A stretch of DNA of 16,521 nucleotides. Origin: an uncultured Ignavibacteria bacterium (GTDB taxonomy: Bacteria > Bacteroidota > Ignavibacteria > Ignavibacteriales > Melioribacteraceae). The stretch covers positions 1-16,521 of the forward strand of contig CALGLM010000368.1 of assembly GCA_937930275.1 (NCBI GenBank), given 5' to 3'. The notes under the pieces are model-generated. The model was given only the letters and a program-made list of their open reading frames with translations, did no database searches and was not told the DNA's origin. Shown here piece by piece: positions 1 to 8,927 of the stretch (its first letter is position 1; each line of letters begins with the position of its first letter). Both the position numbers and the translations under genes were made by a program.

Positions 1-155
1 TATAACAAGATATTTTGTCTTAAATACTCTAATAATTGACATAAATCACAAAATTCAATTCTTACATAATATTTGCTTAATAGTCGGCTAAAGACTTTTG
101 TTATTATTTTAAATATTAATATATTAAAAGGATAAATTATTTTGAATGGATAATT

Positions 156-3100
156 ATGAGACGAAAATTTAGTAATATATATTCCTTATTAGCGGTTATT
201 ATTTTATTTGGTTGTAACATTATTGCACAGGAATTAAAAAGCCTTTCTTTTGATAAAGTTATTGCGGAAAACGGATTACCGAGCAGCTCGGTGGACGCCT
301 TTTTTAAGGACTCGAAAGGTTTAATGTGGATTGGAACCGAAAACGGGTTATGTTTTTTTGACGGTTATAAATTTCATAGTTTTCAAAACGAACCGAATAA
401 CCCAAATTCAATAACCGATAACTGGATTCTTTCCATTAATGAAGATAACGAAGGGAATATTTGGATAGGGACGCATAACGGAGGCATAAATAAATACAAC
501 AAAAAAACAAATAAATTTACAAATTATAAAATTGAAGAAAATTCAATAGCAAATTTAAAGAATAACAGGGTTTGGACTATTTATTGCGATAACGGTGGGT
601 CTGTTTTTTACGGAAGTTCAGGCGGTTTTAATGTGTACGATAAGCAAAATGATAAATTTGTAAATTATTGTTATTCTGCAACGGATAGCTTAAGTTTATC
701 GAACGATGCGGTTAATAAAATTTATAAAGACAGCAAAAATAATATTTGGATTTGTACGTTCGGAGGCGGATTAAACAGGTTAATAAAATCAGGAAGCAGT
801 ATAAAATTTGAAAGATTTAGTAATTATGCGGGACTTAAAAATGTTGCCAACGCAAGAGTAAAGACAATTGCCGAAGATAAAAACGGAAATTTATGGCTGG
901 GTACATTTAGTGACGGCTTAATATTATTTAATTACCAAAATAAAACCGAAAGATTATTTAATTCAAAAAACGGTCTTTTTCCGGATGATAGAATAAATTC
1001 GCTAATATGTGACTTAAGCGGCAATATTTTTGTGGGTTCAAATAAAAAGGGATTATTTTACATTACAAACGAAAACACAAAAGTAAGCAATAAACTTATA
1101 TACGAACAATACACGTACGCAAAAGATCAAGTTTATGGTGTTAGTGATAATACAATAATTAGCATATATCAAGATTATAACGGAATTATTTGGCTTGGAA
1201 GCAATAGGGGAATAAATAAACTAAATACAACCAGAGGAAAATTCAAGCTTTTTAGAAATAATCCCGAAAATCCTAATTCGGTTAGCGAAGATATAATAAA
1301 ATCGTTATTTCAAGATTCAAAGGGGAACTTTTGGGTAGGTACATATCACGAAGGGCTAAATAAATTTGATATAAATACAGGTAAATCCATTGTATATAAA
1401 AATAATCCCAATGATATTAATTCATTAAGCAATAACAGCATTTGGGTTATTAAAGAAGACGGGGAAGGAAATTTGTGGGTAGGTACATCATTTGGGCTTA
1501 ATAAGTTTGACCCAAGTAGCGGAAAAGCAAAAGCATATATTAAAGATCCGACAAATCCAAATTCGTTAATACATAATAATATTTCGGCATTAAAATTTTT
1601 AGGAGACGGATATTTGTGGATAGGTACTTGGGGAGGAGGATTAAGTATATTAGACTTAAGGGGGGATAAGTTTATTAATTATTCTTACGATAAAAATAAT
1701 GCTTACTCAATAGGTAACGATCAAATTAAGTTTATTTTTTCGGATAGCGAAAAGAATATTTGGATAGGAACTTTAGGAGGTGGTTTAAATAAAGTTGAAG
1801 GAAAAAACATATCGCATTATGAAAATTTAAAATTTATTAGATATGTTAATGACGAAAAAGATATAGAGTCGATTAGCAGCAATAGTATTACTTCAATATA
1901 CGAAGATAGTGATAAAAATATTTATGTAGGAACTTTTGGCGGCGGGTTAAATAAATTTAGCATTAAAGACGGTGAGATAAATAAGCTTAAATGTGAAAAA
2001 TATTTTATAGAAGACGGTTTACCCGGTAATACCGTTTATGCCATTACAGGTGATGATAAAGGTTTTATATGGCTTTCTACAAATAACGGAATTAGTAGAT
2101 TTGACCCCGTAAACAAAATTTTTACTAATTTTAATAAAAATGACGGTCTGCAAGGGGATGACTTTGAACAAAGTGTAGCAAGATTTAAAGACGGAAGATT
2201 AGCTTTTGGAGGCTATGACGGATTTAATGTTTTTAATCCTTCAGATTTTAATATATCAAAATATAACGTTCCTATTATTTTAAGCACGGTAAAAATTGGT
2301 GATGAAAAAGAATTAAGCGCAAAAGATTTACTATACGTAAACGAAATTACAATGATGCCGGGGCAAAAAAGTATTTCTATAGAATTTGCGGCATTGGATT
2401 TTAATGATGCGTCTAAAATTAATTACAAGTATATGCTAAAAGGGTTTGATAAGGACTGGCATTTAATAGGTACAAAAAGACAGGCAGTATATACAAACCT
2501 TGATTATGGCGAATACGAACTTTTAATTGCTGCCACAAATAGTTACGGCGTTTGGAACGAAAAAACTTTGAGTGTAAAACTAATTGTACAACCTCCGTTC
2601 TATTTATCAAACTACGCAATTGTGGTTTACGTTATAGTCTTAGGCTTGGTTTTATTAATTATTTTTAGGAAAAAATTAAAAGCCGAAAAAAAACGCTCGG
2701 TTAATGATGAAGTTAAAATTGAACAGCGGATTATTAACAATGAAAAAGAGATTGATGATTTACTATTTGCAATAAGCGATTCGATTAACAGGGTTGAAGA
2801 TTTGCAAAATTTTATTATGCAAAACGGAGAAACATTACTTAAATATTTTGATAGTTATTTAGTTGTAGGCGCTTTATATAACAATTTTGAAAGTAAAATT
2901 GAACCGATATTTTATAAAACAAAAAAAGATGAAAATGAAATATCGGCAATTGCCGAAAGAGCGTTTTCGCTATGTGCATTTGAAGAAGCTATAAAAATAA
3001 ATAGTTCTACTTATAATGATAGCGAACAAATAAAAAATATTATTATTGCAAATAATTTATCCGAAGCGCCAAAAAATCTTAAGGAGTTTTACACTATTTT

Positions 3101-4709
3101 ATTAAAAAATAGCAAAGGTAAAATAATGGGGATGCTTGGTTTTGCACAAAATAACGGTTTGTTAAAAACAAAATTGGAAAAAAGTCAGTTTGAAATATTT
3201 GTATTGCCTCAATTAAGTCGTGCGATGGAAATTAAACAAGCGGATGACGTTAGAAAAAAATATGAATTTATTGTAAATGCATCCGGATCGTTTATGACCT
3301 TAATTAATGCTTCTTATATTTATGAAGCTGCCAATAATGCTTTTGTTAACTCGCATAAATTAAAAAGGGAAGAAGTGATAGGTAAAAGCATTGCGGATAT
3401 TTGGGGAAAAAAAGATTTTGAGACTAAAATAAAATTATATTTCGATAAAGCTTTAGAAGGGGAAACAATAAATTATCAAGCGTGGCTTGAAACAAAAAAA
3501 ACAGGTTTATTATGCTATGATATTACTTACTATCCTTACTTAAACGAGCTTGGGGAATACACGCATGTTGTTGTAGTTTCACGCGATATTACATCACTTG
3601 TAAAAGCGGAAGAGACGGTTAGAAAATTAAATCTTGCTATTGAACAGACTGACGAAGTAATATTTATGACAGATATTGAAGGGATAATTACTTATGTTAA
3701 TCCGGCTTTTGAAAAAATTTACGGATTTAAAAAAGAAGAAGTTGTAGGTAAACGTCCTTCAATGCTTAAATCGGGTTACTTTGAAGATGAAGAATATACA
3801 AAAATGTGGGTTCAGCTTATTAACGGAAAACCCATTAAAGCTGAAATGATTAACAGAATGAAAAACGGTGAATTTATTGAAATTGAAAACTCTATAAGCC
3901 CGTTTTTCGATTCGTACAATAACGTATTAGGGTTTATTGCGGTTCAGCGTGATATATCCGAAAGGAAAAAAGTTGAAAAAGCATTAAAAGAAGCAAAAGA
4001 TTTGGCAGAATTAAGCGATAAATTAAAAGGAGAGTTTTTAGCTCAGTTATCGCACGAAATTAGAACGCCGTTAAATTCAGTTATTAATTCTATACAATTT
4101 ATACAAGAAGAATTAAACGAACATATTACCGAAGATGCGGCATTGTTGTTTGATAGTGTTTCGGTTTCGGCTAAAAGAATTGTAAGAACGGTTCACATGA
4201 TTGTAAATATGAGTGAGCTGCAAACAGGCAGTTACGAGTATATTCAAAAATTTGTAGATATTGGCGAGCTTGCAGAAAACACTTCTAAAACGTATGCGGA
4301 AGCCGCAAAAGAAAAAGAGATTGAATTTGTCTATCAAAACAATTTGGAATCATCAAGAATATTTTGCGATGAGTATTCGGTTGAGCAAATAATACATCAA
4401 TTGCTGGATAATGCGGTTAAGTTTACCGATAAAGGAACAATTGAATTTACTATTGATAAAAATAAATTTAACGAATTAACTTTTAAAGTCCGGGATACGG
4501 GAATCGGAATTTCCGAAACATATATTACAAAAATGTATCAGGCATTTTCGCAAGAACAGCAAGGTTACACACGAAAATATGACGGTAACGGCTTAGGCTT
4601 AGCTTTAACTAAAAAATATTGCGAAATAAATAATGCGGAAATATTTTGTACAAGCCAAAAAGGTTTAGGAACAGAATTTATTGTGGTTTTTAACAATTCA
4701 AAAGTATAA
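156..4709 (+). CDS. Two-propeller periplasmic sensor histidine kinase with GAF-like and PAS domains
   Basis: Membrane sensor kinase of 1517 residues. The N-terminus has a signal sequence with an LFGC motif (Cys20), so lipoprotein processing or ordinary cleavage after IIAQ are both possible. Residues ~27-720 hold 14 blade motifs of the W-[IL]-G-T type, matching two seven-bladed propellers. A Y_Y_Y domain follows (~735-812), then one membrane segment (~819-837), a charged helix, a GAF-like region (~885-1030, weak), PAS domains at ~1035-1150 and ~1158-1275, HisKA with phosphoacceptor His1300 in SHEIRTP, and HATPase with Asn1419, DTGIG from 1447 and GNGLGLAL from 1477. Unlike classical hybrid two-component systems of Bacteroidota, it has no receiver or AraC domain, so it needs a separate response regulator, and none is in the window. 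The extra cytoplasmic PAS/GAF layer suggests a second input. The ATG at 156 follows a weak AAAGGAT/GGATAA region; an upstream TTG in the leader meets a stop at once. The domain order is secure; the ligand is unknown. Confidence 0.93.
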   Translation: MRRKFSNIYSLLAVIILFGCNIIAQELKSLSFDKVIAENGLPSSSVDAFFKDSKGLMWIGTENGLCFFDGYKFHSFQNEPNNPNSITDNWILSINEDNEGNIWIGTHNGGINKYNKKTNKFTNYKIEENSIANLKNNRVWTIYCDNGGSVFYGSSGGFNVYDKQNDKFVNYCYSATDSLSLSNDAVNKIYKDSKNNIWICTFGGGLNRLIKSGSSIKFERFSNYAGLKNVANARVKTIAEDKNGNLWLGTFSDGLILFNYQNKTERLFNSKNGLFPDDRINSLICDLSGNIFVGSNKKGLFYITNENTKVSNKLIYEQYTYAKDQVYGVSDNTIISIYQDYNGIIWLGSNRGINKLNTTRGKFKLFRNNPENPNSVSEDIIKSLFQDSKGNFWVGTYHEGLNKFDINTGKSIVYKNNPNDINSLSNNSIWVIKEDGEGNLWVGTSFGLNKFDPSSGKAKAYIKDPTNPNSLIHNNISALKFLGDGYLWIGTWGGGLSILDLRGDKFINYSYDKNNAYSIGNDQIKFIFSDSEKNIWIGTLGGGLNKVEGKNISHYENLKFIRYVNDEKDIESISSNSITSIYEDSDKNIYVGTFGGGLNKFSIKDGEINKLKCEKYFIEDGLPGNTVYAITGDDKGFIWLSTNNGISRFDPVNKIFTNFNKNDGLQGDDFEQSVARFKDGRLAFGGYDGFNVFNPSDFNISKYNVPIILSTVKIGDEKELSAKDLLYVNEITMMPGQKSISIEFAALDFNDASKINYKYMLKGFDKDWHLIGTKRQAVYTNLDYGEYELLIAATNSYGVWNEKTLSVKLIVQPPFYLSNYAIVVYVIVLGLVLLIIFRKKLKAEKKRSVNDEVKIEQRIINNEKEIDDLLFAISDSINRVEDLQNFIMQNGETLLKYFDSYLVVGALYNNFESKIEPIFYKTKKDENEISAIAERAFSLCAFEEAIKINSSTYNDSEQIKNIIIANNLSEAPKNLKEFYTILLKNSKGKIMGMLGFAQNNGLLKTKLEKSQFEIFVLPQLSRAMEIKQADDVRKKYEFIVNASGSFMTLINASYIYEAANNAFVNSHKLKREEVIGKSIADIWGKKDFETKIKLYFDKALEGETINYQAWLETKKTGLLCYDITYYPYLNELGEYTHVVVVSRDITSLVKAEETVRKLNLAIEQTDEVIFMTDIEGIITYVNPAFEKIYGFKKEEVVGKRPSMLKSGYFEDEEYTKMWVQLINGKPIKAEMINRMKNGEFIEIENSISPFFDSYNNVLGFIAVQRDISERKKVEKALKEAKDLAELSDKLKGEFLAQLSHEIRTPLNSVINSIQFIQEELNEHITEDAALLFDSVSVSAKRIVRTVHMIVNMSELQTGSYEYIQKFVDIGELAENTSKTYAEAAKEKEIEFVYQNNLESSRIFCDEYSVEQIIHQLLDNAVKFTDKGTIEFTIDKNKFNELTFKVRDTGIGISETYITKMYQAFSQEQQGYTRKYDGNGLGLALTKKYCEINNAEIFCTSQKGLGTEFIVVFNNSKV
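234..2315 (+). repeat. Fourteen propeller-blade repeats within the sensor kinase
   Basis: About every 45-55 codons the protein returns to a short strand motif such as LWIGTENGL, IWIGTHNGG or IWIGTLGGG. I count fourteen, including weaker forms (VFYGSSGG, IFVGSNKKG, LAFGGYDGF). Fourteen is what two complete seven-bladed propellers need, as in the periplasmic part of known carbohydrate-sensing hybrid two-component proteins. The repeats are diverged in DNA sequence. Confidence 0.85.
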
Positions 4710-4776
4710 ATTTAATTTAGGATGTTTTTATCTTTATTTTTTATATATTTTTTTTTATTTTAAATTATAATTATTT

Positions 4777-4782
4777 AGAGGA
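4777..4782 (+). promoter_or_regulatory. Ribosome binding site that decides a TTG start
   Basis: AGAGGA lies five bases before a TTG codon at 4788. The next in-frame ATG is more than 200 codons in, downstream of all the zinc ribbons, so TTG is the only reasonable start. The same AGAGG core precedes the kinase (5829-5833), the FHA gene (14555-14560) and the phosphatase (15365-15369). Confidence 0.75.
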
Positions 4783-4787
4783 ATATT

Positions 4788-5813
4788 TTGGACGATAATT
4801 ACAACTTAAATAAGAAGCAAAACGAACAACAACGAGAGCAAGTAAAATATAGAGAAAAAGAAGAGCAAAATAAGCAGCAAGCTCAAAAGTACCAAACAGC
4901 ACAATCATTTGGAAATGTTTGTAAAAACTGTGGTTATAATAACGAACCGGGTGCAAAATTTTGTGCTGAATGCGGTGCAAATCTTTCCGGAGTTTTAGCT
5001 TGTCCCAATTGTGGCAGTGGTGTTTCGCCGGAAGCCGATATTTGTGAGGCTTGCGGTACTTGGCTGCTTGAAGGAAAGTGTTGTTTTTGTTATGCGGAAT
5101 TAAGCGAAAACGAAAAATTTTGTCCAGAATGCGGTAACCCTACGGACGGAATAACATGCCCAAATTGCGGAACGCATAATATTTTTGATTTTTGTAAAAA
5201 ATGTAATACTCCTTTAACCGAAGCGGCACACGAAGAATTAAAAAAAATTAATGAAAATCCTTATTTTCAAAGTTTGATTAAGCTTGGTGAAGAACTTGAT
5301 TATCTTTCTCAAGACGATGTAGATGAAGTAGAACTTCAAAAGCAGATAGCTGAAGCTGAAAGACAAATTGCAATTGAAAAGCAAAAATTTGAAGAAGCTC
5401 AAAAAAAAGAAGAGCAAATTCAAATGATGATGAGACTGGAACAGTATTCCAATAAAGCAACTCAAGGTAAAAGGCAAGAAGAGAATAAAAAACCAAGCGA
5501 ACCACCTAAACAGTTTATTTCGGATACTCATCTAAAAACAATTGAACGGGCAAAGCAAACCTTACAAAATGCAGAACAACGTAAAACCGATAGAGCAAAT
5601 AAAGAAAGACAATTACAGCAAGAATTTAATAAAATGGCTCAACTAACATTTGAGACATCGCAAGAAGCAAGGCGATTTTTTAATGCGACAAAACCAAGGC
5701 TATACCCTGCAAAACCTAAATATTGGGTTTGCAATTATGCAAACTATGAGCATCCGGACGGACCGGCAGGCTGTGCGGAACCAAGATTAGGGGGCTATTG
5801 GATTTACGATTGA
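4788..5813 (+). CDS. Protein with four zinc ribbons, a coiled coil and a Cys-containing tail
   Basis: First gene of the five-gene cluster, 341 residues, starting at TTG. A Gln/Lys/Glu-rich N-terminus (1-40) is followed by four CxxC...CxxC zinc ribbons: C45/C48/C59/C62, C72/C75/C86/C89, C98/C101/C112/C115 and C124/C127/C136/C139. Several show the CG knuckle seen in double zinc ribbon proteins. Residues ~165-300 are strongly charged and probably form a coiled coil. The end (~303-341) is different: aromatic, with C315, H322, C329, and a GGYWIYD terminus, perhaps a small folded or binding module. There is no signal peptide or membrane segment, so it is probably cytoplasmic. Four metal sites in series and a coiled coil suggest an adaptor or scaffold for the kinase and AAA+ protein encoded next to it, but this is inferred from context. 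I cannot name an orthologue. Confidence 0.85.
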   Translation: MDDNYNLNKKQNEQQREQVKYREKEEQNKQQAQKYQTAQSFGNVCKNCGYNNEPGAKFCAECGANLSGVLACPNCGSGVSPEADICEACGTWLLEGKCCFCYAELSENEKFCPECGNPTDGITCPNCGTHNIFDFCKKCNTPLTEAAHEELKKINENPYFQSLIKLGEELDYLSQDDVDEVELQKQIAEAERQIAIEKQKFEEAQKKEEQIQMMMRLEQYSNKATQGKRQEENKKPSEPPKQFISDTHLKTIERAKQTLQNAEQRKTDRANKERQLQQEFNKMAQLTFETSQEARRFFNATKPRLYPAKPKYWVCNYANYEHPDGPAGCAEPRLGGYWIYD

Positions 5814-5838
5814 TTTTTAAACTATAATAGAGGTAAAA

Positions 5839-8800
5839 ATGGATGATAAAACCGTAAGAGGAGATGATAATTTTATTCCGTCTCAGATGAACAATGACTC
5901 TACCTATAGAGGTGATAATCAGATAATTTCTTCGGGCTTTAATACTCCAAATGTAAATGCTGCTGCTAACGATTCAACCGTAAGATTTGATGATAGCGGT
6001 TATTCTGACTATATAGGAAGCGGAATGACAAATCCGGCTTCTGTACAACAAGGAGTTTATGTTCTGAATAACAAGAAATATAAATTTCTTAAAACAATTT
6101 CGGTAACCACAGGTGAAGCGGATATTATTTTAGTTGAAGGTAACGAAGGAAAAGCAGTTTTAAAAATCTATAGGGATAGAAATAAGCCAAAACTTGATTT
6201 AATTGAACAACTGCGTTCAATTAAACATGATGATATTATAAGGGTCTTTGATTTCGGATTTATACCCGATCAATTTGGCGAGAAGTTTTTTGAATTGATG
6301 GAATTTGCCGAAGGCGGTTCGGTATTGGATAATGCTCCTATTGGAGACGAAAAGAAAATTAAACAGATTTTAAAAGAAACAATTAATGCTTTTAAGTTTT
6401 TGCATGAAAAAGGAATTGTTCACTGCGATATTAAACCGGAAAACCTTTATTATAGAAATAAAAACCATACGGATATTGTTATAGCAGATTTTGGTATTTC
6501 TTCTATAATGGATACCAGAGTGAAACATCATATAACTACAAGAAAAGGGAGCGATTTTTATATTGCGCCGGAAGGAAGGCAATTGGCATCTTTACGTAGT
6601 AATAACGTAAAAATATCCGGAGCTGTTGATTATTATTCGTTAGGCGTTACTTTATTAGTTGCCTGGATGGGTAAAGAAGAATTTGAAAACAAAATAATGG
6701 AAATTGCCGGTATATCCGACAAAACTGATTACGAAAAACTTTTTATTGCATGGAATGATCTTAAAGAAAAAGGAAATATTCCTTTTCCTGATAATATGCC
6801 GGAAAGAGTAAAAAACCTAATACGCGGATTAATGGTACTAACCGAGGATAAACGCTGGGGATATGACGAATGTACGCGATGGTTGAAAGGGGAAGATGTG
6901 CCTGTTCACAAAGACGTAATTTATAGTGATTACGAACCGTTTGCATTTGATGACGACAAAATTGCTTTTAACCCGGAGCAACTTGCTGAATTTATGCAGC
7001 AAGATTTAAAAATGGCTGAAAAGTATTTATTTAGAGGTAAAATTAAAGCATGGTTGGAAAAAGCAAAGAACGTTAAACTTGCAACTATTATTGATGATAT
7101 TGCCGAAGATGAATATAGTGACGATAAAAAAGCAGCCGTTCAAGCCTCTATTTATGCACTTAATAAAAACCTACCGTACTTAGCAGTTGACGGAACAAAA
7201 TGTGAGACGATTACGGAAATAGGAACTGTTATTGAAAGCAATTTTGATGAATATGTTGAATTGCTGCAAAATAGAAACGATTCGTTATATCTATATATTG
7301 AAAGTAAAGGGTATGTCGATGTTGCGGATTCTGTTTATAGTTATTACGAAGATTACGAAGACAACCCCCAATTGGCAACAATGTATGCTATGTACCATCT
7401 TAACACTGATATGCCTTTTTATTTTTATCATCCAAAAGATAAAAACGGAAATGAATATACAGAAATTCAAAGAGATGACCTTAGACGATTTGCCTCGGTA
7501 TTTTTTACTTATATGGATAAGGCTAAAATTGTTATTGAAAGCGGAGAACTGGAAGCTTGGTTAAGTTTTGGTGATAACGACTATTATTATGATGCAATAA
7601 AATATTTACGCGAACAAGTTGGTCCAAAAAATAAAGACTCAATGGTTGTTGGTGCTGCATATGTATTTGATGATAGATACGGATATACTGCAACGGATAG
7701 AACCGACTGTAAAACCAAAGAAGATGTTGCCGCCGCATTTATGAAAAATTTTGATAAATATACCGGAATTCTCAAAAACGATTTTACATATTTCCATATG
7801 TATGCTTGGGCAAAAAAGTGGGATTGGGAATTATCACAGGCAAGACACAGTTTTAACTTTAAAAATCATAAGGGAAAACTATTTCCTTATAACGAAAAAA
7901 TTGCATTAATGCGTGTTATAAGAGCATTGGGAAAAGAAGTAGCTTTTGAAATAGAAGGAGTAGTATTTAAGAATCCAAATGAATTAGCAAATGCTAACAG
8001 CAAGGTAAAAGATTTTGTTAAAAAAGAATTAAAAAATCTTGATAGTAAAATCCATGCATGGATAAGCGTGTTTTATCATGAAGACCCGTTTGCAAAATTT
8101 AGCAAAAAAGGGGATTATGAAGATAAATTAAAAGAATACATGGATTTTATAGAAAAAATTAGTCCGAGTAACGAATTAACAAAACGATATTTAGATGCAA
8201 AAAACTCGATACCGAAACATATACAAAAAGAAAAAGCATTAGATACGCGATTTTTTATAGGACAAGGAATAGCAATGGCATTACCTGTTGTAATGGCATA
8301 TTTCTTATTTATGTATGTATATCCTGACGGAGGAAATCAATTTTTACCGGGTAAATTTTGGGCTTTACCGGGGTGGTATTATTTTATCTTTGGTATTTTA
8401 GGAGTAATATTCACTTTTGCCGGAGGCGATTCCGACCTATCTACAGGATGTATTGGAGGACCTATTGTAGGGGCAATTGTAGGAATTGTACTTTATTATA
8501 TCTTCTACTTTGTAGTATCCAGCTACTATATAACAGGCGGATTAATGCTTGTGTTATTGGGATACGCCCTTTATGATATCTTTAAGAACGGAAATAGTTA
8601 TACTTCAAAGGCAATTCAAACTAAGCTTTTTGATATGAATGATAAACTAACTTTTGAGTGGGAGCCTTTGGCTTTTGCTTTTAGCAATAAAGATAAATTT
8701 GAAAGCCCGAGAGTATCTTTATTAAATGATTATCATGTAAGACGCAGAAAAGATAAAATTTATATATTAAAAAGAACGGTTATTCCTATTTTGGTTTTCT

Positions 8801-8910
8801 TTACCGTTTTAATGTTATTGTTAAGCTTTGATGCTAAGTACGATCCGTATTTTACGAAAGTAGGCGAAATAATAAAAAGTATTGTTCTTTGGGTAAAAAA
8901 CTTATTTTAA
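5839..8910 (+). CDS. Membrane-anchored Ser/Thr protein kinase with five unrecognised internal repeats
   Basis: 1023 residues. An unstructured N-terminus (1-70) carries three D-x-T-[VY]-R motifs (T5, T22, T47). The kinase domain (~80-350) shows Lys109 in VLKIY, a probable helix-C Glu123, catalytic HCDIKPEN (H195-N202), IADFG (D217), APE (243-245), DYYSLG (D264) and Arg339. The usual HRD is HCD, so this is a non-RD kinase whose activation may not need activation-loop phosphorylation. The glycine-rich loop is degenerate (SVTTGEADIILV). Residues ~366-748 hold five diverged repeats I do not recognise. Membrane segments lie at ~805-829, 843-862, 871-897, 899-915 and 980-998, with a basic stretch (~967-979) between the last two. 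The kinase and repeats therefore probably face the cytoplasm. The ATG has AGAGG five bases upstream and lies 25 bases after the preceding gene. It is probably the writer for the FHA and PP2C proteins downstream; its stimulus is unknown. Confidence 0.92.
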   Translation: MDDKTVRGDDNFIPSQMNNDSTYRGDNQIISSGFNTPNVNAAANDSTVRFDDSGYSDYIGSGMTNPASVQQGVYVLNNKKYKFLKTISVTTGEADIILVEGNEGKAVLKIYRDRNKPKLDLIEQLRSIKHDDIIRVFDFGFIPDQFGEKFFELMEFAEGGSVLDNAPIGDEKKIKQILKETINAFKFLHEKGIVHCDIKPENLYYRNKNHTDIVIADFGISSIMDTRVKHHITTRKGSDFYIAPEGRQLASLRSNNVKISGAVDYYSLGVTLLVAWMGKEEFENKIMEIAGISDKTDYEKLFIAWNDLKEKGNIPFPDNMPERVKNLIRGLMVLTEDKRWGYDECTRWLKGEDVPVHKDVIYSDYEPFAFDDDKIAFNPEQLAEFMQQDLKMAEKYLFRGKIKAWLEKAKNVKLATIIDDIAEDEYSDDKKAAVQASIYALNKNLPYLAVDGTKCETITEIGTVIESNFDEYVELLQNRNDSLYLYIESKGYVDVADSVYSYYEDYEDNPQLATMYAMYHLNTDMPFYFYHPKDKNGNEYTEIQRDDLRRFASVFFTYMDKAKIVIESGELEAWLSFGDNDYYYDAIKYLREQVGPKNKDSMVVGAAYVFDDRYGYTATDRTDCKTKEDVAAAFMKNFDKYTGILKNDFTYFHMYAWAKKWDWELSQARHSFNFKNHKGKLFPYNEKIALMRVIRALGKEVAFEIEGVVFKNPNELANANSKVKDFVKKELKNLDSKIHAWISVFYHEDPFAKFSKKGDYEDKLKEYMDFIEKISPSNELTKRYLDAKNSIPKHIQKEKALDTRFFIGQGIAMALPVVMAYFLFMYVYPDGGNQFLPGKFWALPGWYYFIFGILGVIFTFAGGDSDLSTGCIGGPIVGAIVGIVLYYIFYFVVSSYYITGGLMLVLLGYALYDIFKNGNSYTSKAIQTKLFDMNDKLTFEWEPLAFAFSNKDKFESPRVSLLNDYHVRRRKDKIYILKRTVIPILVFFTVLMLLLSFDAKYDPYFTKVGEIIKSIVLWVKNLF
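6934..8082 (+). repeat. Five diverged ~70-85 residue repeats between kinase and membrane domain
   Basis: Residues ~366-411 (possibly partial), 434-495, 511-580, 602-662 and 687-748 share a pattern: a hydrophobic helix, a short aromatic strand (LPYLAVDG, MPFYFYH, YGYTATDR, VAFEIEG), a small polar turn, then a helix ending in L-x-x-G-x-[IL]-x-x-W-[IL] or a relaxed form of it. Examples of the end are FRGKIKAWL, ESGELEAWL and LDSKIHAWI. The alignment is by eye and the copies are strongly diverged. I cannot assign a domain family. Confidence 0.55.
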
Positions 8911-8927
8911 TTGACGAGGATTAAATA

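Noticed and set aside
36..75. TTGACA at 36-41 and AATATTTG at 68-75 upstream of the sensor kinase
   Set aside because: At 17 bases from TTGACA there is no -10 box, and AATATTTG is too far away for the Bacteroidota spacing, so I do not call a promoter.
4725..4761. Long T-runs after the sensor kinase as a terminator
   Set aside because: No stem precedes the T-runs; without a hairpin it cannot be called an intrinsic terminator.
4766..4771. TATAAT before the first cluster gene (and another at 5823-5828 before the kinase)
   Set aside because: No -35 partner at the right distance, and transcription would start inside or after the ribosome binding site. Likely chance in AT-rich DNA.
7232..7564. 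Plus-strand 110-codon frame inside the kinase gene
   Set aside because: It is an alternative frame of a gene whose main frame has clear domains; it shows no ribosome binding site or motif.
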